DNA of 64,000 bases, from the NCBI GenBank assembly GCA_947650365.1, contig OX393557.1, forward strand, positions 5,184,464 to 5,248,463, given 5' to 3'. The DNA comes from Chamaelirium japonicum (lineage: Eukaryota > Streptophyta > Magnoliopsida > Liliales > Melanthiaceae). Numbering within the stretch: the first letter of the stretch is position 1; each line of letters starts with the position of its first letter. The position numbers and the translations under genes were made by a program. Under the pieces are notes generated by a model, which did no database searches, was not told the DNA's origin, and worked only from the letters and a program-made list of their open reading frames with translations. Shown piece after piece: positions 31,540 to 43,206 of the stretch.

Positions 31540-32802
31540 ATGGAGGAGGCTTTCAAGGCCATGACCGACGCCATTTCCATCGCCACCGCGTCCTCCTCAT
31601 CGAGTCGCCACCTGGACGGCCGAATATGGCGGAACCTGCCGCAGGGGCTGGTGGATCGAGTGCTCGCCTTCCTCCCCCCGCCGGACTTCTTCCGCGCCCG
31701 CGCCGTCTGCAAGCGCTGGTACGCCCTCCTCTTCTCCGACAGCTTTCTCGAAGCCCACCTCCGCCTCGCCCCGCGCCGCCACTGGTTCGCCTTCTTCATC
31801 CAGCCCCCCAGGACCCACCTCTACTCCTCCTCCTCCGTCTCCGCAAGCAACAACCCCGCCGCTGCCCCCCCACCCGCTGGCTTCCTCTTCGACCCAAAAT
31901 ACAACACGTGGCACCGCCTCCCGTTCGACGCCATCGTGCCGCCGGGATTCTCCCCAGCGGCGGCGTCCGGCGGCCTCCTGTGCTGGATCTCCGACAACGC
32001 CGGCACGAAGACGGTCGTCCTCTGCAACCCGCTCTCGCGGCTGATCGCGCGGCTGCCGGGGAGCCCGAGGCCCCGGCTGTTCCCGTCGGTCGGGCTCACC
32101 GCCGGCCACTCGTCCTTCAGCGTGGTCGTCGCCGGCGACGATCTCATCTCCCCGTTCGCCGTGAAGAACCTCACCGCGGAGGGCTTCCACGCCGACGGGG
32201 CCACCGGCTTCTACTCGCCGTGGGAAACGGTGAGCCCGCTCCCGCGGCTCTGCAACCTGGAGCCCGGGCGGATGGTGCTCGCCGACGGGCGGTTCTACTG
32301 CATGAGCACAGGCCCGTTCGCCGTGCTCGCGTACGACGTGGCGGCGAACGGGTGGTGCAAGATCCAGGCCCCGATGCGGCGGTTCCTCCGGTCCCCGAGC
32401 CTGGCGGAGTGCGGGGGGAGGGTGGTGCTGGTGGCGGCAGTGGAGAAGAGCCGGCTCAACGTGCCACGTAGCGTGCGGCTGTGGGCACTGCAGCCGGGGG
32501 AGGCGTCGTGGGCCGAGGTGGATCGCATGCCGCCGGAGGTGTACGCGCAGTTCAACGAAGCGGAGGACGGGCGCGGGTTCGAGTCCGTCGGCCACGGCGA
32601 CTTCGTAGCCGTAAGCATCAAAGGGTCGAGGGACATCCTGCTCTTCGATTTCTACCGCAAGGTGTGGCGGTGGGTGCCGCCGTGCCCGTTCCTCGACGGC
32701 GGCGGGGTGCTGCGGGGGTTGGCCTATGAGCCACGTCTGGCCACGCCAGCGCTTGGGCTCCTCGATTCTTCATCACTAACCTTTGAAGCTTTCAGTGGAT
32801 AG
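31540..32802 (+). CDS. F-box/kelch-type protein, At5g15710-like
   Basis: This 420-residue, single-exon protein should be the substrate-recognition subunit of an SCF (SKP1-cullin-F-box) ubiquitin ligase. Residues about 26-70 are the F-box: DGRIWRNLPQGLVDRVLAFL, then FFRARAVCKRWYALLFS. The rest matches the C-terminal beta-propeller-like region of the At5g15710 family: RHWFAFFIQP, LFDPKYNTWHRLPF, SGGLLCWISD, LCNPLSRLIARLP, RLFPSVGLTAG, GDDLISPFAVKNLT, FYCMSTGPFAVLAYDV, MRRFLRSPSLAECGGRVVLVAAVEKSRLN, LRGLAYEPRLATPALG. A poly-Ser stretch near residue 17 and a Pro/Ala stretch near 108 vary in this family. Length matches the usual 420-450. The coding region is very GC-rich, typical of intronless monocot genes, and the large frames on the other strands are shadows. 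The substrate is unknown. Confidence 0.93.
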   Translation: MEEAFKAMTDAISIATASSSSSRHLDGRIWRNLPQGLVDRVLAFLPPPDFFRARAVCKRWYALLFSDSFLEAHLRLAPRRHWFAFFIQPPRTHLYSSSSVSASNNPAAAPPPAGFLFDPKYNTWHRLPFDAIVPPGFSPAAASGGLLCWISDNAGTKTVVLCNPLSRLIARLPGSPRPRLFPSVGLTAGHSSFSVVVAGDDLISPFAVKNLTAEGFHADGATGFYSPWETVSPLPRLCNLEPGRMVLADGRFYCMSTGPFAVLAYDVAANGWCKIQAPMRRFLRSPSLAECGGRVVLVAAVEKSRLNVPRSVRLWALQPGEASWAEVDRMPPEVYAQFNEAEDGRGFESVGHGDFVAVSIKGSRDILLFDFYRKVWRWVPPCPFLDGGGVLRGLAYEPRLATPALGLLDSSSLTFEAFSG

Positions 32803-33049
32803 CAGCAGTGATTAGATGAGTGGTGGTAGCAGTACAGTACGTAGTAGAATTCGATCTGTGTTGGCCGGTTAGTTGGTTGGTTGGTGCATGCATGCATTGC
32901 TCAGCTCAGCCCAGGGTGTTTGTGGTAGTTACTTAGGGTCTACTTTGGACCGCTTTACTTTACTTTAGGGTAGCAATGTTTCTGTACTATGGACCCGCCC
33001 CAAGGATTTGGTTGCTTCGATCGTTACTTTGATCTACTGTTTGTGTCTA

Positions 33050-33537
33050 GGGTACGTTTTTTACTCACGCCCCCACCTTTCTAACAATTTGACACTACAC
33101 CCCAATCACCTGACCGGGGGCAACCTGTCAAAAGTACGTGGGTTTTTTTGCTTTTGACGCGCGGCTCCAACATCCGATTTGAACCGTTGGATGAATATGG
33201 ATGGCGAGTGAGATTCATCCGTTCGGAGCACTTGCAGAAGACGAATATCTATCACTTGTGATATTCATTTCACGGGGGACCGCTTTCTGTCGGAACTCCG
33301 AAACGGATGAATATTACTCGGGATATTTGTCCAACGGTTCACGTACATCTGGATGTTGGTCCCTTTTTTTTTAATTAAATTGGATCCCACTTTTATGTCG
33401 AAATTTCAATTACACCCCGACTTTTAACAGGTCACTCCCAGTCAACTGACAGACTGGAGGTAAAGTCAATTTATTAAGAAAGAGGGGGTGTAACTCAAAT
33501 TTTGATATAAAAATGGGGGTGTAAATAAAAAATACCC
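33050..33537. mobile_element. TIR element just downstream of the F-box gene
   Basis: GGGTACGTTTTTTACTCACG at the left is mirrored by GGTGTAAATAAAAAATACCC at the right. A second inverted pair (ACACTACACCCC/GGGGGTGTAACTC) lies inside. It has 488 bp, no ORF and no clear target duplication. It resembles Mutator-like MITEs in AT-rich ends, but the superfamily is uncertain. Confidence 0.5.
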
Positions 33538-33835
33538 TTATCTCTCCTTCATATGGCACTATACTACGATAGTCTTTGGCTTTATATACATGACGTGAGA
33601 GAGAGAGAGAGAATCTTGCAGTCACATGCATGGGCAAAGGGGTCTCATCTCACCACAGTCCTTGACTACTCCTGGCGCAGAGAGTTCAGAAGTTCCTGCG
33701 GGTTTGGGATTCTGGACTACATCATGAGATGGAGAGAAAGCAAACCAACCCTCTGAAACCTGAAAAAAGTCTTTCATCAAAGTCTCAACAGTAGTGACAG
33801 TCTGAAATGTTGCACTAAGGCTATGTTTTCTTAGC

Positions 33836-33980
33836 TGTTACGAAGACAATAGATTTAGAGGAAAAACTCTATATATTATTTCTATCGTCTCTCTCATTAC
33901 ATACAACTACCTTTTTATATATAGAGGAAGAACGCACACTATTGTGTTACCACAACCGAGGTGGGACTATAATACTAACA
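33836..33980 (-). repeat. 3' LTR of minus-strand Copia
   Basis: At all seven positions that differ from the other LTR, this copy carries A or T where the 5' LTR has G or C, a pattern expected from decay of methylated cytosines. Confidence 0.95.
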
Positions 33981-33994
33981 CCCCCCCCCACCTC
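33981..33994 (-). promoter_or_regulatory. Polypurine tract
   Basis: On the minus strand GAGGTGGGGGGGGG directly precedes the 3' LTR, just after the RNase H stop. Confidence 0.75.
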
Positions 33995-33998
33995 AAAC

Positions 33999-36614
33999 TC
34001 ACGGTGGGTCAACCATTGAGAGTTTGCGGATAAGAAACCAGAAACGAGGAGATGGATGACATTTCGTGAATAAGTCAGCAATCTGCTCCGTCGAAGAGAC
34101 ATAAGGCAAAGAGATGGTCCCAGCCTCATACCGCTCTCTGGAGAAATAACAATCTAGTTCAATGTGCTTGGTCCACTCATGAAATACCGGATTACTGACA
34201 ATCTGAATAGCATTTTTGTTGTCACAATGAAGAGCAGTGGGACCCGAGGTATCAACACCAAGATCTCGAAGAAGAAGGCGGAGATGAACTATCTCCTTTG
34301 TAGCAGTGGCCATGGCACGAAACTCGGCCTCAGTACTAGAGAGAGAAACCACCTTCTGCTTCTTGCTCTTCCAAGAGATAAGAGAGTCACCAAGAAAAAG
34401 ACAGTAACCAGTAGTCGAGCGCCGAGTAGTTGGATCCCCTGCCCAGTCGGCATCAGAGTATGCACGAAGAGCTAGAGAGGAGGATGACAAGAAGAAGAGC
34501 GACCGAGTGATAGTGCCACGAAGGTACCTAAGAGTCCGAAGAAGAGCAGAGTAGTGAACAGAGTGAGGGGCATCCACAAACTGACTGAGATTACTGACAG
34601 CATGTGCAATATCCGGTCTAGTGATGCAGAGATAGACGAGCTGACCAACTATCTCGCGGTACCTAGTAGGATCTGAGAGGGGCTCACCGTCAGTAGGGCG
34701 GAGTTTCACATGAAGTTCAAAAGGAGTGTCGACTGTACGGCAATCAGATAGTGCAGCCCGAGCAAGAATGTCAGCTGTGTACTTCTGCTGAGAAAGCAGA
34801 ATTCTTCTAGTGCTCCTAGCAACCTCCAGGCCAAGAAAATAACGCAGAGGACCCAGATCCTTCATCTAAAATTGGCTCCGAAGATGCTCCTGAAGGGAGG
34901 CTATGGCACGGTTGTCATCACCAGTAAGAATCATGTCATCGACATAGAGAAGGATGATGGCCCGGCCGTGGGGGAAAGTCCGCACAAACATAGAATGGTC
35001 TTGAAAACTCTCTACAAAGCCGATTTCAGTAACTGCCCGACGGAAACGCTCAAACCAGGCACGAGGAGCCTGTTTGAGGCCATAGATAGCTCGACGAAGA
35101 CGACATACATGCTGAGGGGGTGTGCTGAGGCCCGGAGGAGGCTGCATATAGACAACCTCAGAGAGATCACCGTGAAGAAAAGCATTTTTCACATCCATCT
35201 GTAATAGGGGCCAACCCTTAGCCGCAGCAACAGCGAGAAGAGTCCGAATAGTGGTCATCTGAGCTACTGGAGCAAATGTCTCATTATAATCAATCCCATA
35301 CTCCTGAGTGAAACCGCGAGCAACAAGACGGGCTTTGTACCGGTCAATAGAGCCATCTGGGCGATGCTTGATCTTGAAGACCCATTTGCAGCTGATGGGC
35401 ATGATACCAGGAGGTAGAGGCACAACGTCCCATGTTTGAGTCTGCGCAAAAGGCTGAAACTCCTCAGCCATAGCCTGCTGCCACACAGGGTACTGCAATG
35501 CATCTCTATAAGACCTAGGCTCTCTGTCTGTGTGTAGGGCAGTAAGGTAGGTAACGAACTAAGGCGAGTAGGAAGTGACAACTGCAAAACCAAAGCGATC
35601 AGGGGAGTAGCCAAAACGGTCGGGAGGGCGATGCTCGCGCTGGGGGTAGCAAGAAGGACTGTGAGGATCCGCATCCGGTAGAGGTAGGTTGCTCGAAGTG
35701 GACGGAGTACCAGAGGAGTCACTGACAGACGAACACGGGACAGGTGGAATATCGGATGGAGGAGAAGCAGACATAGGAGACGAGGGATCCGAAGGAGATG
35801 AAGAACTCAAGCGTGTAGCAGGGATGACGACGGGAGCAGGAGGTAAAGACTCAAGAGCAGAAGCAGGAGGAGGAGCGAAGAAAGGAGGAGAAGGTGAAAG
35901 AGAAGGAGGCATCTCAAGGAAGGAGAGATCCTGAGACGCAGGAGAGTAATAAGAAACAAGTTCAACAAAAGTGACATGTCGAGAGATGCAAAGACGACGA
36001 GCTAGGGGGTCATAGCAACGATACCCCTTGTGCTCAGAACTGATGCCCAAGAGTACACACTTAGTAGACCTAGCTGGCAGTTTGTTACGCTCATGAGAAT
36101 GAAGGAGGACAAAACATGTGCACCCAAAAGTACGCAACATGCTGTAATCAGGAATCGTGCCATAGAGACGCTCATGAGGCGAAACACCTGTGAGGACAGA
36201 GGAAGGGGTGATGTTAATAAGGTTGACAGAGGTCAAAATGGCCTCTGCCCAGAAGGTGCGAGGAACGCACGAGGAGATAAGCTGAGCACGAGCTGTCTCA
36301 AGAACATGACGATGCTTTCGTTCTGCAACACTGTTCTGCTCATGAGTATGAGGACATGATTGTTGAAAAAGAGTCTCATAAGACTGAAGGATAGACCGTA
36401 TTGTAGAAGAGAGATATTCGCGGGCACAATCGGACCTAAAAGTTTTAATACGGGCATGAAACTGAGTATGAACCATGTTGGTGAAGGTCTGATAGACGTC
36501 AAGAATGTCAGAACGCTGACGCAGGAGATACACCCATGTAAAACGAGAATAATCATCAATAAAGCTAACATAGTAAAAATAGTCATTCATAGAAGAAGAG
36601 GTGCAGGACCCCAA
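33999..36614 (-). pseudogene. pol: Copia Pol: integrase, reverse transcriptase, RNase H (broken)
   Basis: One reading frame runs from 36614 to 33999 with two in-frame TAG codons at 35559-35561 and 34866-34868. The integrase core starts at VSFIDDYSRFTWVYLL, with RSDCAREYLS and a conserved NSVAERKHRHVLE segment downstream. A Ser/Pro-rich linker follows. The reverse transcriptase has CKWVFKIKHRPDGSIDRYKA, LLQMDVKNAFLHGDL and ILLYVDDMILTGDD (catalytic YVDD). RNase H has AYSDADWAGDPTTRRSTTGY, SSTEAEFRAMA, LHCDNKNAIQI and ADLFTK. The second TAG interrupts ...LRSQF|MKDLGPLRYFLG, where the family usually has Gln or Glu. A one-base deletion near 36590-36610 separates this frame from the upstream part. 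Confidence 0.9.
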
Positions 36615-37597
36615 ATATCTGAGTGCACTAGATCAAACGGATTACAGGACTGCGATAAACTGGTAGAAAAGGGGCTAGCAGAATGCTTAGCCAACTAACA
36701 TCCTGTGCAAAAAGAAAGACGAGAGAATGAACCACGACCTAAAGCACCAGATTGGAAAATACTTTTAAGTCGAGGTTCAGACACATGACCTAGTCTCCGA
36801 TACCACAGGTCGGCATCAGAAGAAACAACACTACAGACGACCGAAGGAGAGACAGGAGGTAAATGAAGATACTCCAGGTGATATAGGCCACCAACCCTAC
36901 GAGCAGCACCAATCATCTGTCCCGAGCGTGAATCCTACACAACACAAAAAGAGGGAGAGAAAGCAACTGTCAGACCGGAATCACAAAGGCTGCTAATAGA
37001 AATCAGGTTCATGCGAAGCTGAGGAGCATGTAGAACAAATGGTAAAGAGACAAAGCCCGAAGTGATGGACCCAGTCTGTGAGATGGCTAGAAGAGAGCCA
37101 TCCGTAGTGTGGATCGGCGGAATACGGTGGGCGAGAGAACATGCAGTAAGAATAGAGTGGTCAGGGGTCATGTGGTGAGAGGCCCCTGAGTCCATAATCC
37201 AAGGTGCAAAGGTACCCGAGGTGGCAGAGAAGGCAGAGAGACCGGAGGGGGGGGCGGAAAGACCAGCAGTAGGCTGTAGAAGGAGCTGCTCAAGACGCAT
37301 CTCGAGACACTGAAGGCGATCCGTCGTAGTCGGTGCGGTAGAAGAGGGGGCAGGAATAGTACTGCTAGCAACGACAGCCGCGGGTCGATTACTGTAAGGT
37401 GGGCTGGCACGCTTCTCTGGATGGAGAAGCCAACAGGAGTCAATCGTGTGCCTCGTCTTGCCACAGTGGCTGCATCGTCGAGTATCAAGCAGACCGGCGG
37501 GACGAGATCCACCCCGAAAAGGAGGAATTTTTAGGGGGTGAGTGGCCGCTAAAACCCCCTTAAAGCTAGAGGGTACAGGTGCCCTACGTGCAGCCAC
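36615..37597 (-). pseudogene. Copia zinc knuckle, protease and pre-integrase region (broken)
   Basis: In the frame of 37597 the minus strand encodes CSHCGKTRHTIDSCWLLHPE, a CCHC zinc knuckle. It is followed by the aspartic protease WIMDSGASHHMT with the usual DSG, then the pre-integrase zinc region LWYRRLGHVSEPRL and SFCTGC. TAG codons at 36935-36937 and 36695-36697 interrupt it. Reading through the second gives LAKHSASPF, then NPFDLVHSDIWGPAP, the start of integrase, before the single-base frameshift. Confidence 0.88.
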
Positions 37598-38302
37598 GGT
37601 GCGCAGACGTGTCTCCTCGGCAAGAAGCTCAGCGATGACAGCATCGAGACGAGGAAGCAGATCTCGATGAATTAGCTGACCCGCAAGAAGAGATAACTAT
37701 GGGCGAAGAGCCATCAGAAATTGGTAAAGTTGTCGTCGTTCCCGAAAAAGTTGTAACTCACGCCAGGAGGCACTGACTCTGGATACCTCCAACAGAGGGG
37801 GCTCCAAGGCCTGGAGCTCACGCCAATAGCCGTGCATAAGGCTATAAAACTACTGAATGGTCTGCTCCCCCTGCTAAGCAGACTGGGCCTGAGATAAGAG
37901 CTGATACTCGCGGGCCCCGCTTTGTTCCACAAAGCGCTCAGTAAGGTGGGCCCAGAGTTCTGCCGTAGTAGAGAAAGTGACAAGATCTGCACGAAGAGAG
38001 CGATCGACCGAGGCAACTAGAAAGGCACGAACGCGACGGTCACAAACACTCCAAGAGTCAGAGGCTACGGGATGAGAGGTTGCTGTAGAGGTTGCAGTAG
38101 GAGCAGGAGTTGAGCCATCGAGGTGACCGTATAATGCACGGCCATCCAAAACACTCTGGACTGTAGCCGACCACGCAGTCCAATCCACTACTGTCACAAG
38201 AGGAAAGTCCGTAGAGACTGGGAGAAAATCCCTTGTATGCTCGATAGGTGTCGCCGAGAACTGGGTTGAGGACACTCCAGATGACTGATCAGAAAAGGCC
38301 AT
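37598..38302 (-). pseudogene. gag: Copia Gag (broken)
   Basis: The frame starts MAFSDQSSGVSSTQF at 38302 and encodes FPLVTVVDWTAWSATVQSVL, then LWAHLTERFVEQSGAREYQL, the typical Copia Gag N-terminal domain. Three in-frame TAG codons (37874-37876, 37850-37852, 37697-37699) follow, and the frame continues as FYSLMHGYWRELQALEPPLL and LLPRLDAVIAELLAEETRLR into the zinc-knuckle region. The frame is otherwise preserved over the whole 705 bp, so the stops are point mutations. Confidence 0.85.
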
Positions 38303-38923
38303 GAGTTACAGGGTGTAGCGCAGGTAGGAAGAGCAGTACGAGATAGGCATAGGTGCAGGATAGGCACTGGTGCGGGACAGGCACAGATGCGGGATACTCG
38401 TCCGGTACGGGATAGGCACTGGTGCGGGATACTTGTCCGGTGCGGGATACGTATCCGGTGCGGGATATTTGCACGGTGCGGGATAGCACCGTTCGGTTCG
38501 GACTCGGCGCGTGTTCGGCTCCGGTGCCGGGGGGCGGCGCGCGGCCGGGGACGGTGCCAGAGACGAGCGCAGCGGAGACGGTGTCGGAGACGGGCGCAGT
38601 TGACGGTGCCGGAAACAGGCACAGCGGACGGGCCGGTGTCGGAGACGGGCGCAGGGCCGGGGCCGGTGCCGGAACGCAGGGCGCAGGGCCAGGGCCGGGG
38701 CCGGGGCCGGAACGCGTGTTCAGCTCCGGTGCCGGGGAACATCGCACGGCCGGGGACGTGTTAGCAGCGCCGGGGCGGGCGAGCGCAGCGGACGGAGCTC
38801 GAAGGGGAGCAGACGGACGGTGCCGGGCCGGGCTGGAGGGGAGCAGCACCGGGGCTCCGGTGCCGAGAACGCCGCTCGGCCGGGCGCAGATTGCTGCCGT
38901 AGATTTGGTAGCGGATGGAGCTC

Positions 38924-38982
<59 letters not shown>

Positions 38983-38997
38983 GCACAGGTTAAGAAC
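38303..38997 (-). repeat. GC-rich minisatellites and (GA)n in the Copia leader
   Basis: Units of about 18 bp around GGTGCGGGATAC repeat at 38365-38485. A second set around GGTGCCGGAGACGGGCGCAG repeats at about 38515-38760. A (GA)n tract of about 50 bp lies at 38928-38979. The long Arg/Gly/Pro-rich frames on both strands here are artefacts. Confidence 0.8.
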
Positions 38998-39012
38998 CCG
39001 ACTCTGATACCA
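38998..39012 (-). promoter_or_regulatory. Primer-binding site (initiator Met tRNA type)
   Basis: On the minus strand TGGTATCAGAGTCGG abuts the end of the 5' LTR. This is the standard plant Copia primer site. Confidence 0.9.
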
Positions 39013-39157
39013 TGTTACGAAGACAATAGATTTAGAGGAAAAGCTCCATATATTATTTCTATCGTCTCTCTCATTACATACGACTACCTCTCTATATATA
39101 GAGGGAGAACGCACACCATTGTGTTACCACAACCGAGGTGGGACTATAATACTAACA
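39013..39157 (-). repeat. 5' LTR of minus-strand Copia
   Basis: It reads TGTTAGTATTATAG...CGTAACA on the minus strand, 145 bp, and is the G/C-rich version at the seven LTR differences. Confidence 0.95.
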
Positions 39158-39395
39158 TTAGCAAATTGGAAAACGTCTAACCCCTAACCCACTAATCCAT
39201 TTTTCCTTCCATTATAGTTTAATTTTTCATTTTGCCCCAGATAGGGGTATGAGTATGGATTGTACAAGATTTTTACAAAGCTTGGGTATGATAATATATG
39301 GGTTGTACACGGTTTGGATAGGATATGGATTATAAACTTTTAGGTATGGATATGAGTATGAGTATGGGTATCTTAATATTTTTTATAAGGCCTGG

Positions 39396-39655
39396 GTAAG
39401 GTAACCTAGCTAACCCTAACCTAAACCCTAATCCTAACCCTAACCCTAAACCTAATCTAAACCCTAACCTAAATCCTAAACTTAAGTCTAACCCTAATCC
39501 TATAAACTAAACCCTAAACCCTAACCCTAATCTAAACCCTAAACCTAAACCTAAACACTAAACATAACCCTAATCCTAATTCTAAACCCTAAATCAAATC
39601 CTAACCTAAACCTAAACCTAAACACTAAATCTAATCCTAATCCTAAACCCTAACG
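39396..39655 (+). repeat. Degenerate telomere-like (CCCTAAA)n tract
   Basis: About 260 bp consist almost entirely of variants of CCTAAACCCTAA, CTAACC, CTAATC and CCTAAACCTAAA. They are related to the plant telomere unit CCCTAAA but heavily mutated. It lies about 240 bp from the end of the minus-strand Copia element and far from any chromosome end visible here. It is followed by a short repeat with GACGAATGTATACTTTCTGA-like phrases (39655-39760). Confidence 0.75.
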
Positions 39656-39981
39656 AATATATACACTTTCTGAAGACGAATGTATACTCTTTCTAAAACA
39701 AATGTATATACTTTCTAAAGACGAATATATACTCATTCTGAAGACGAATGTATACTTGTAGGGACCTTAGCTAATATATCAAATTATGGTGTCCTCAGGC
39801 TAATATATCAAATTATTGTGTCATGAGACTAATATAGCAAATTAGTCGCATCGAACCACTATATCACCGTGGCTCGGGGTTCGGGCGTCGACAACTGTTA
39901 TTCCGGCCGGCATGGACGCAGAGACGGAACTACATAGAGACCAAGGCTAGGGGGGCCATGGCCCTCCCTAAATTTTGGATT

Positions 39982-40136
39982 GGGTAAATAACGTACACTT
40001 TTCCCCCTGAAGTTTAGCTCAAAAACACAACCCCCCTATATTTTATAAACTACATTTTGCCCCCTACAATTCAGTTTTAATCAGATAAAAATTATCAAAT
40101 GAGAAAATTAAGTAGTTGACAAAGGGGTATTGTACT
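39982..40136. mobile_element. MITE, GGGTAAATTGCACTTTG family (copy 2, truncated)
   Basis: Starting GGGTAAATAACGTACACTTT, it follows the 23796 copy in order (GAAGTTTAGCTCA, ACCCCCCTATA, CAATTCAGTTTTAATCAGA, AATTAAGTAGTTGACAAA). It then stops abruptly at about 40136 where TGTTGGGATGG begins. The other half is not found nearby. Confidence 0.6.
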
Positions 40137-40137
40137 T

Positions 40138-40710
40138 GTTGGGATGGAATCGGAGGTGCAGCGGAAGGATCTGATCCCGAGGATCGAGTCGGTGTGCGAT
40201 CGATCTACTTTTAAAAAAAATTCTTCCGAATCTAATATGCACACGTCATAGATGAAACGAAATATGAATCGAACCCCTAGTAGTCTTCTACCGAATCTAA
40301 CATAATGGCTATTATGTATGCGAGACTAAAGATCTAGGGTTTCAGATTCTTTATACCTCTGTGCAAGATTAGGCACTGCGATGTTGATGTTTAGATTTGG
40401 TGAAGACGGAAGTATCCACGAGCTTGTGCTTCTTCGAGTTCACCCGTTCTCGCAATCGGGCCAAACCCTAACACTCCAATCTCTGAGTGCCTCAGAGTAC
40501 TAGCCCTCTCTTATTCTAGATCTCACAAATCTCAAGAGAAGAAGAAGTTAGAGAGAAAGAGAGAGAGAGACTTTTTTCTGTTTCTCAGAGAGACTCTCAG
40601 AGAGAGAACCAGAGAAGCCAGAAAACTTGCAGAAAAAAGGGGATGATTAACCGTTTTCAATTATCTGGGGGGACAAATTTTCTCAGGTAAAACCGTTTTC
40701 AATTATCTAG
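40138..40710 (-). mobile_element. Possible LTR remnant
   Basis: TGTTGGGATGGAATCG...GTGCAGCGGAAGG resembles the edge of Copia LTRs read in reverse (compare the 7466 LTR: TGAGATCCGAGG...CAGCGGAAC). It interrupts the MITE at 39982-40136. The far edge could not be fixed. Duplicated phrases TTTCAATTATCTGGGGGGAC and AAACCGTTTTCAATTATCTA occur at 40655-40720. Confidence 0.3.
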
Positions 40711-40717
40711 GGGGACA

Positions 40718-40721
<4 letters not shown>

Positions 40722-40791
<70 letters not shown>
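40722..40791 (+). repeat. (CT)n microsatellite
   Basis: About 70 bp of uninterrupted CT lies just left of a CACTA-like MITE. Confidence 0.95.
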
Positions 40792-40796
<5 letters not shown>

Positions 40797-40811
40797 TAAC
40801 CACCTCGGATT

Positions 40812-40969
40812 ACTACACCAAAACAGACAATTTGTAACGGTCAATTAGTAACGGTTGTTACAAAAAGTGTTATAAATATCTGTAACGCCATATTCCTAAT
40901 GATTTTTTTGTGTTACTAAACATATTTATAACAGTTGGCTGTGTTACTAAATCCTGATTTTGGTGTAGT
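40812..40969. mobile_element. Small CACTA-like MITE (ACTACACCAAAA ends)
   Basis: Ends ACTACACCAAAACAG and CTGATTTTGGTGTAGT bound 158 bp with internal GTAACGGT/GTTACTAA subterminal repeats. The termini lack the first C of canonical CACTA. Confidence 0.6.
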
Positions 40970-41230
40970 CCTTCCTTATCTCATCCCTAAAATCAAGGGG
41001 GAGAGATATTTGAATATTCAAATATTCATCACCTCTTGTTTAAAGAGATGACGGCACCATGCGCAAACCCTAATAGGGTGGCCGGCCTATTAGGACATGC
41101 GGGGTATTTTTAAATGGCCAAAATGTCCCTCATGCACCTAATAACCGATTACCTAATTCGGGAGCGTGCAAGGCCCGTTTTTTGTGCGCGATAACGCACC
41201 CAAACAATTAGGGCACTTATCCGCAGTAAG

Positions 41231-41432
41231 TTACCTATGATCCGGGCCGTCCATTAGATCCTGATGTACGGTTCAGATTAGATGGGGAGTTAAAGCAATG
41301 GTGTCCGCATAAAATGCCCGTATTAAAAGCCTGTATTAAAAGGCCGCATTTAATGTGGACACCATTGCTTTAACTCCCCATCTAATCCGAACCGTACGTC
41401 GGGATCTAATGGACGGCCCGGATCATAGGTAA
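41231..41432. repeat. Long palindrome, 76-bp arms, 50-bp loop
   Basis: TTACCTATGATCCGGGCCGT at 41231 pairs with ACGGCCCGGATCATAGGTAA ending at 41432. The pairing continues through ATGGGGAGTTAAAGCAATGG and GTCC, with a few mismatches. The loop contains repeated GTATTAAAA phrases. No ORF is present. It abuts the microsatellite/foldback block on the right. Confidence 0.85.
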
Positions 41433-41436
41433 ATAT

Positions 41437-42490
<1,054 letters not shown>

Positions 42491-42491
42491 G

Positions 42492-42785
<294 letters not shown>

Positions 42786-42807
42786 AGAGAGAGAGAAAGA
42801 GAGAGAG

Positions 42808-43206
42808 AACCCCTCTAGTGCGATTGGTTGGTGCAATTCGAGTACTGTGGGTCGTCCAGTTTAATTTATACGGCTGTGATGCATTGTTTTGGCCGTGCAT
42901 GCATCAAAGCTAACATATATTTGCTCACTGTGGACCGTTGGATTTAATTTGTATGGTTGTGATACATTGTTTGGGTGGTGCATGCATCACACCTAACGTA
43001 TGTTTGCTCGCTAACATCCATATGTTGCACTACTTCCATTGCATATGTTGTACTAAGTAACTGGGCGGTGCCTACACACGAACATTAGCATGTTGCTTTG
43101 CTCCGCTACATTTGTTGCAGTGCTCCCAGTGCATATGTTACTCGTTAGGATCACACTTGAGGGATTCTACATATATTAGAGAAATCCCTTTCAATGGATG
43201 AGGGGG
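42808..43206. other. Gene-free stretch with an internal duplication
   Basis: TTTAATTT(A/G)TA(C/T)GG(C/T)TGTGAT followed by GTGCATGCATCA occurs twice, about 100 bp apart (42858 and 42953). GTTGC(A/T)(C/T)T(A/G)CT-like phrases repeat to 43140. No gene was recognised. Confidence 0.5.

Larger units (their letters stand above)
33836..39157 (-). mobile_element. Inactive Copia retrotransposon, minus strand (5322 bp)
   Basis: Two 145-bp LTRs (33836-33980 and 39013-39157) and a perfect 5-bp target duplication, TTAGC (33831-33835 and 39158-39162), define the element. In minus orientation the 5' LTR is at 39013-39157, followed by the primer site TGGTATCAGAGTCGG. Then come a 700-bp GC-rich leader, Gag, protease, integrase, reverse transcriptase and RNase H, and a polypurine tract at 33981-33994. 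The LTRs differ at 7 of 145 positions, all transitions. Coding capacity is destroyed by seven in-frame TAG codons and one single-base frameshift. Confidence 0.95.

Noticed and set aside
31524..32729. Large frames overlapping the F-box gene, including a 332-codon minus-strand frame
   Set aside because: High-GC coding DNA gives long open shadow frames. Only the 31540-32802 frame has family motifs.
35689..36698. Plus-strand frames across the minus-strand Copia
   Set aside because: They are antisense shadows of the integrase region, with no domain.
38194..39114. Arg/Pro/Gly-rich frames on both strands
   Set aside because: They lie in the GC-rich minisatellite and (GA)n leader of the minus-strand Copia.
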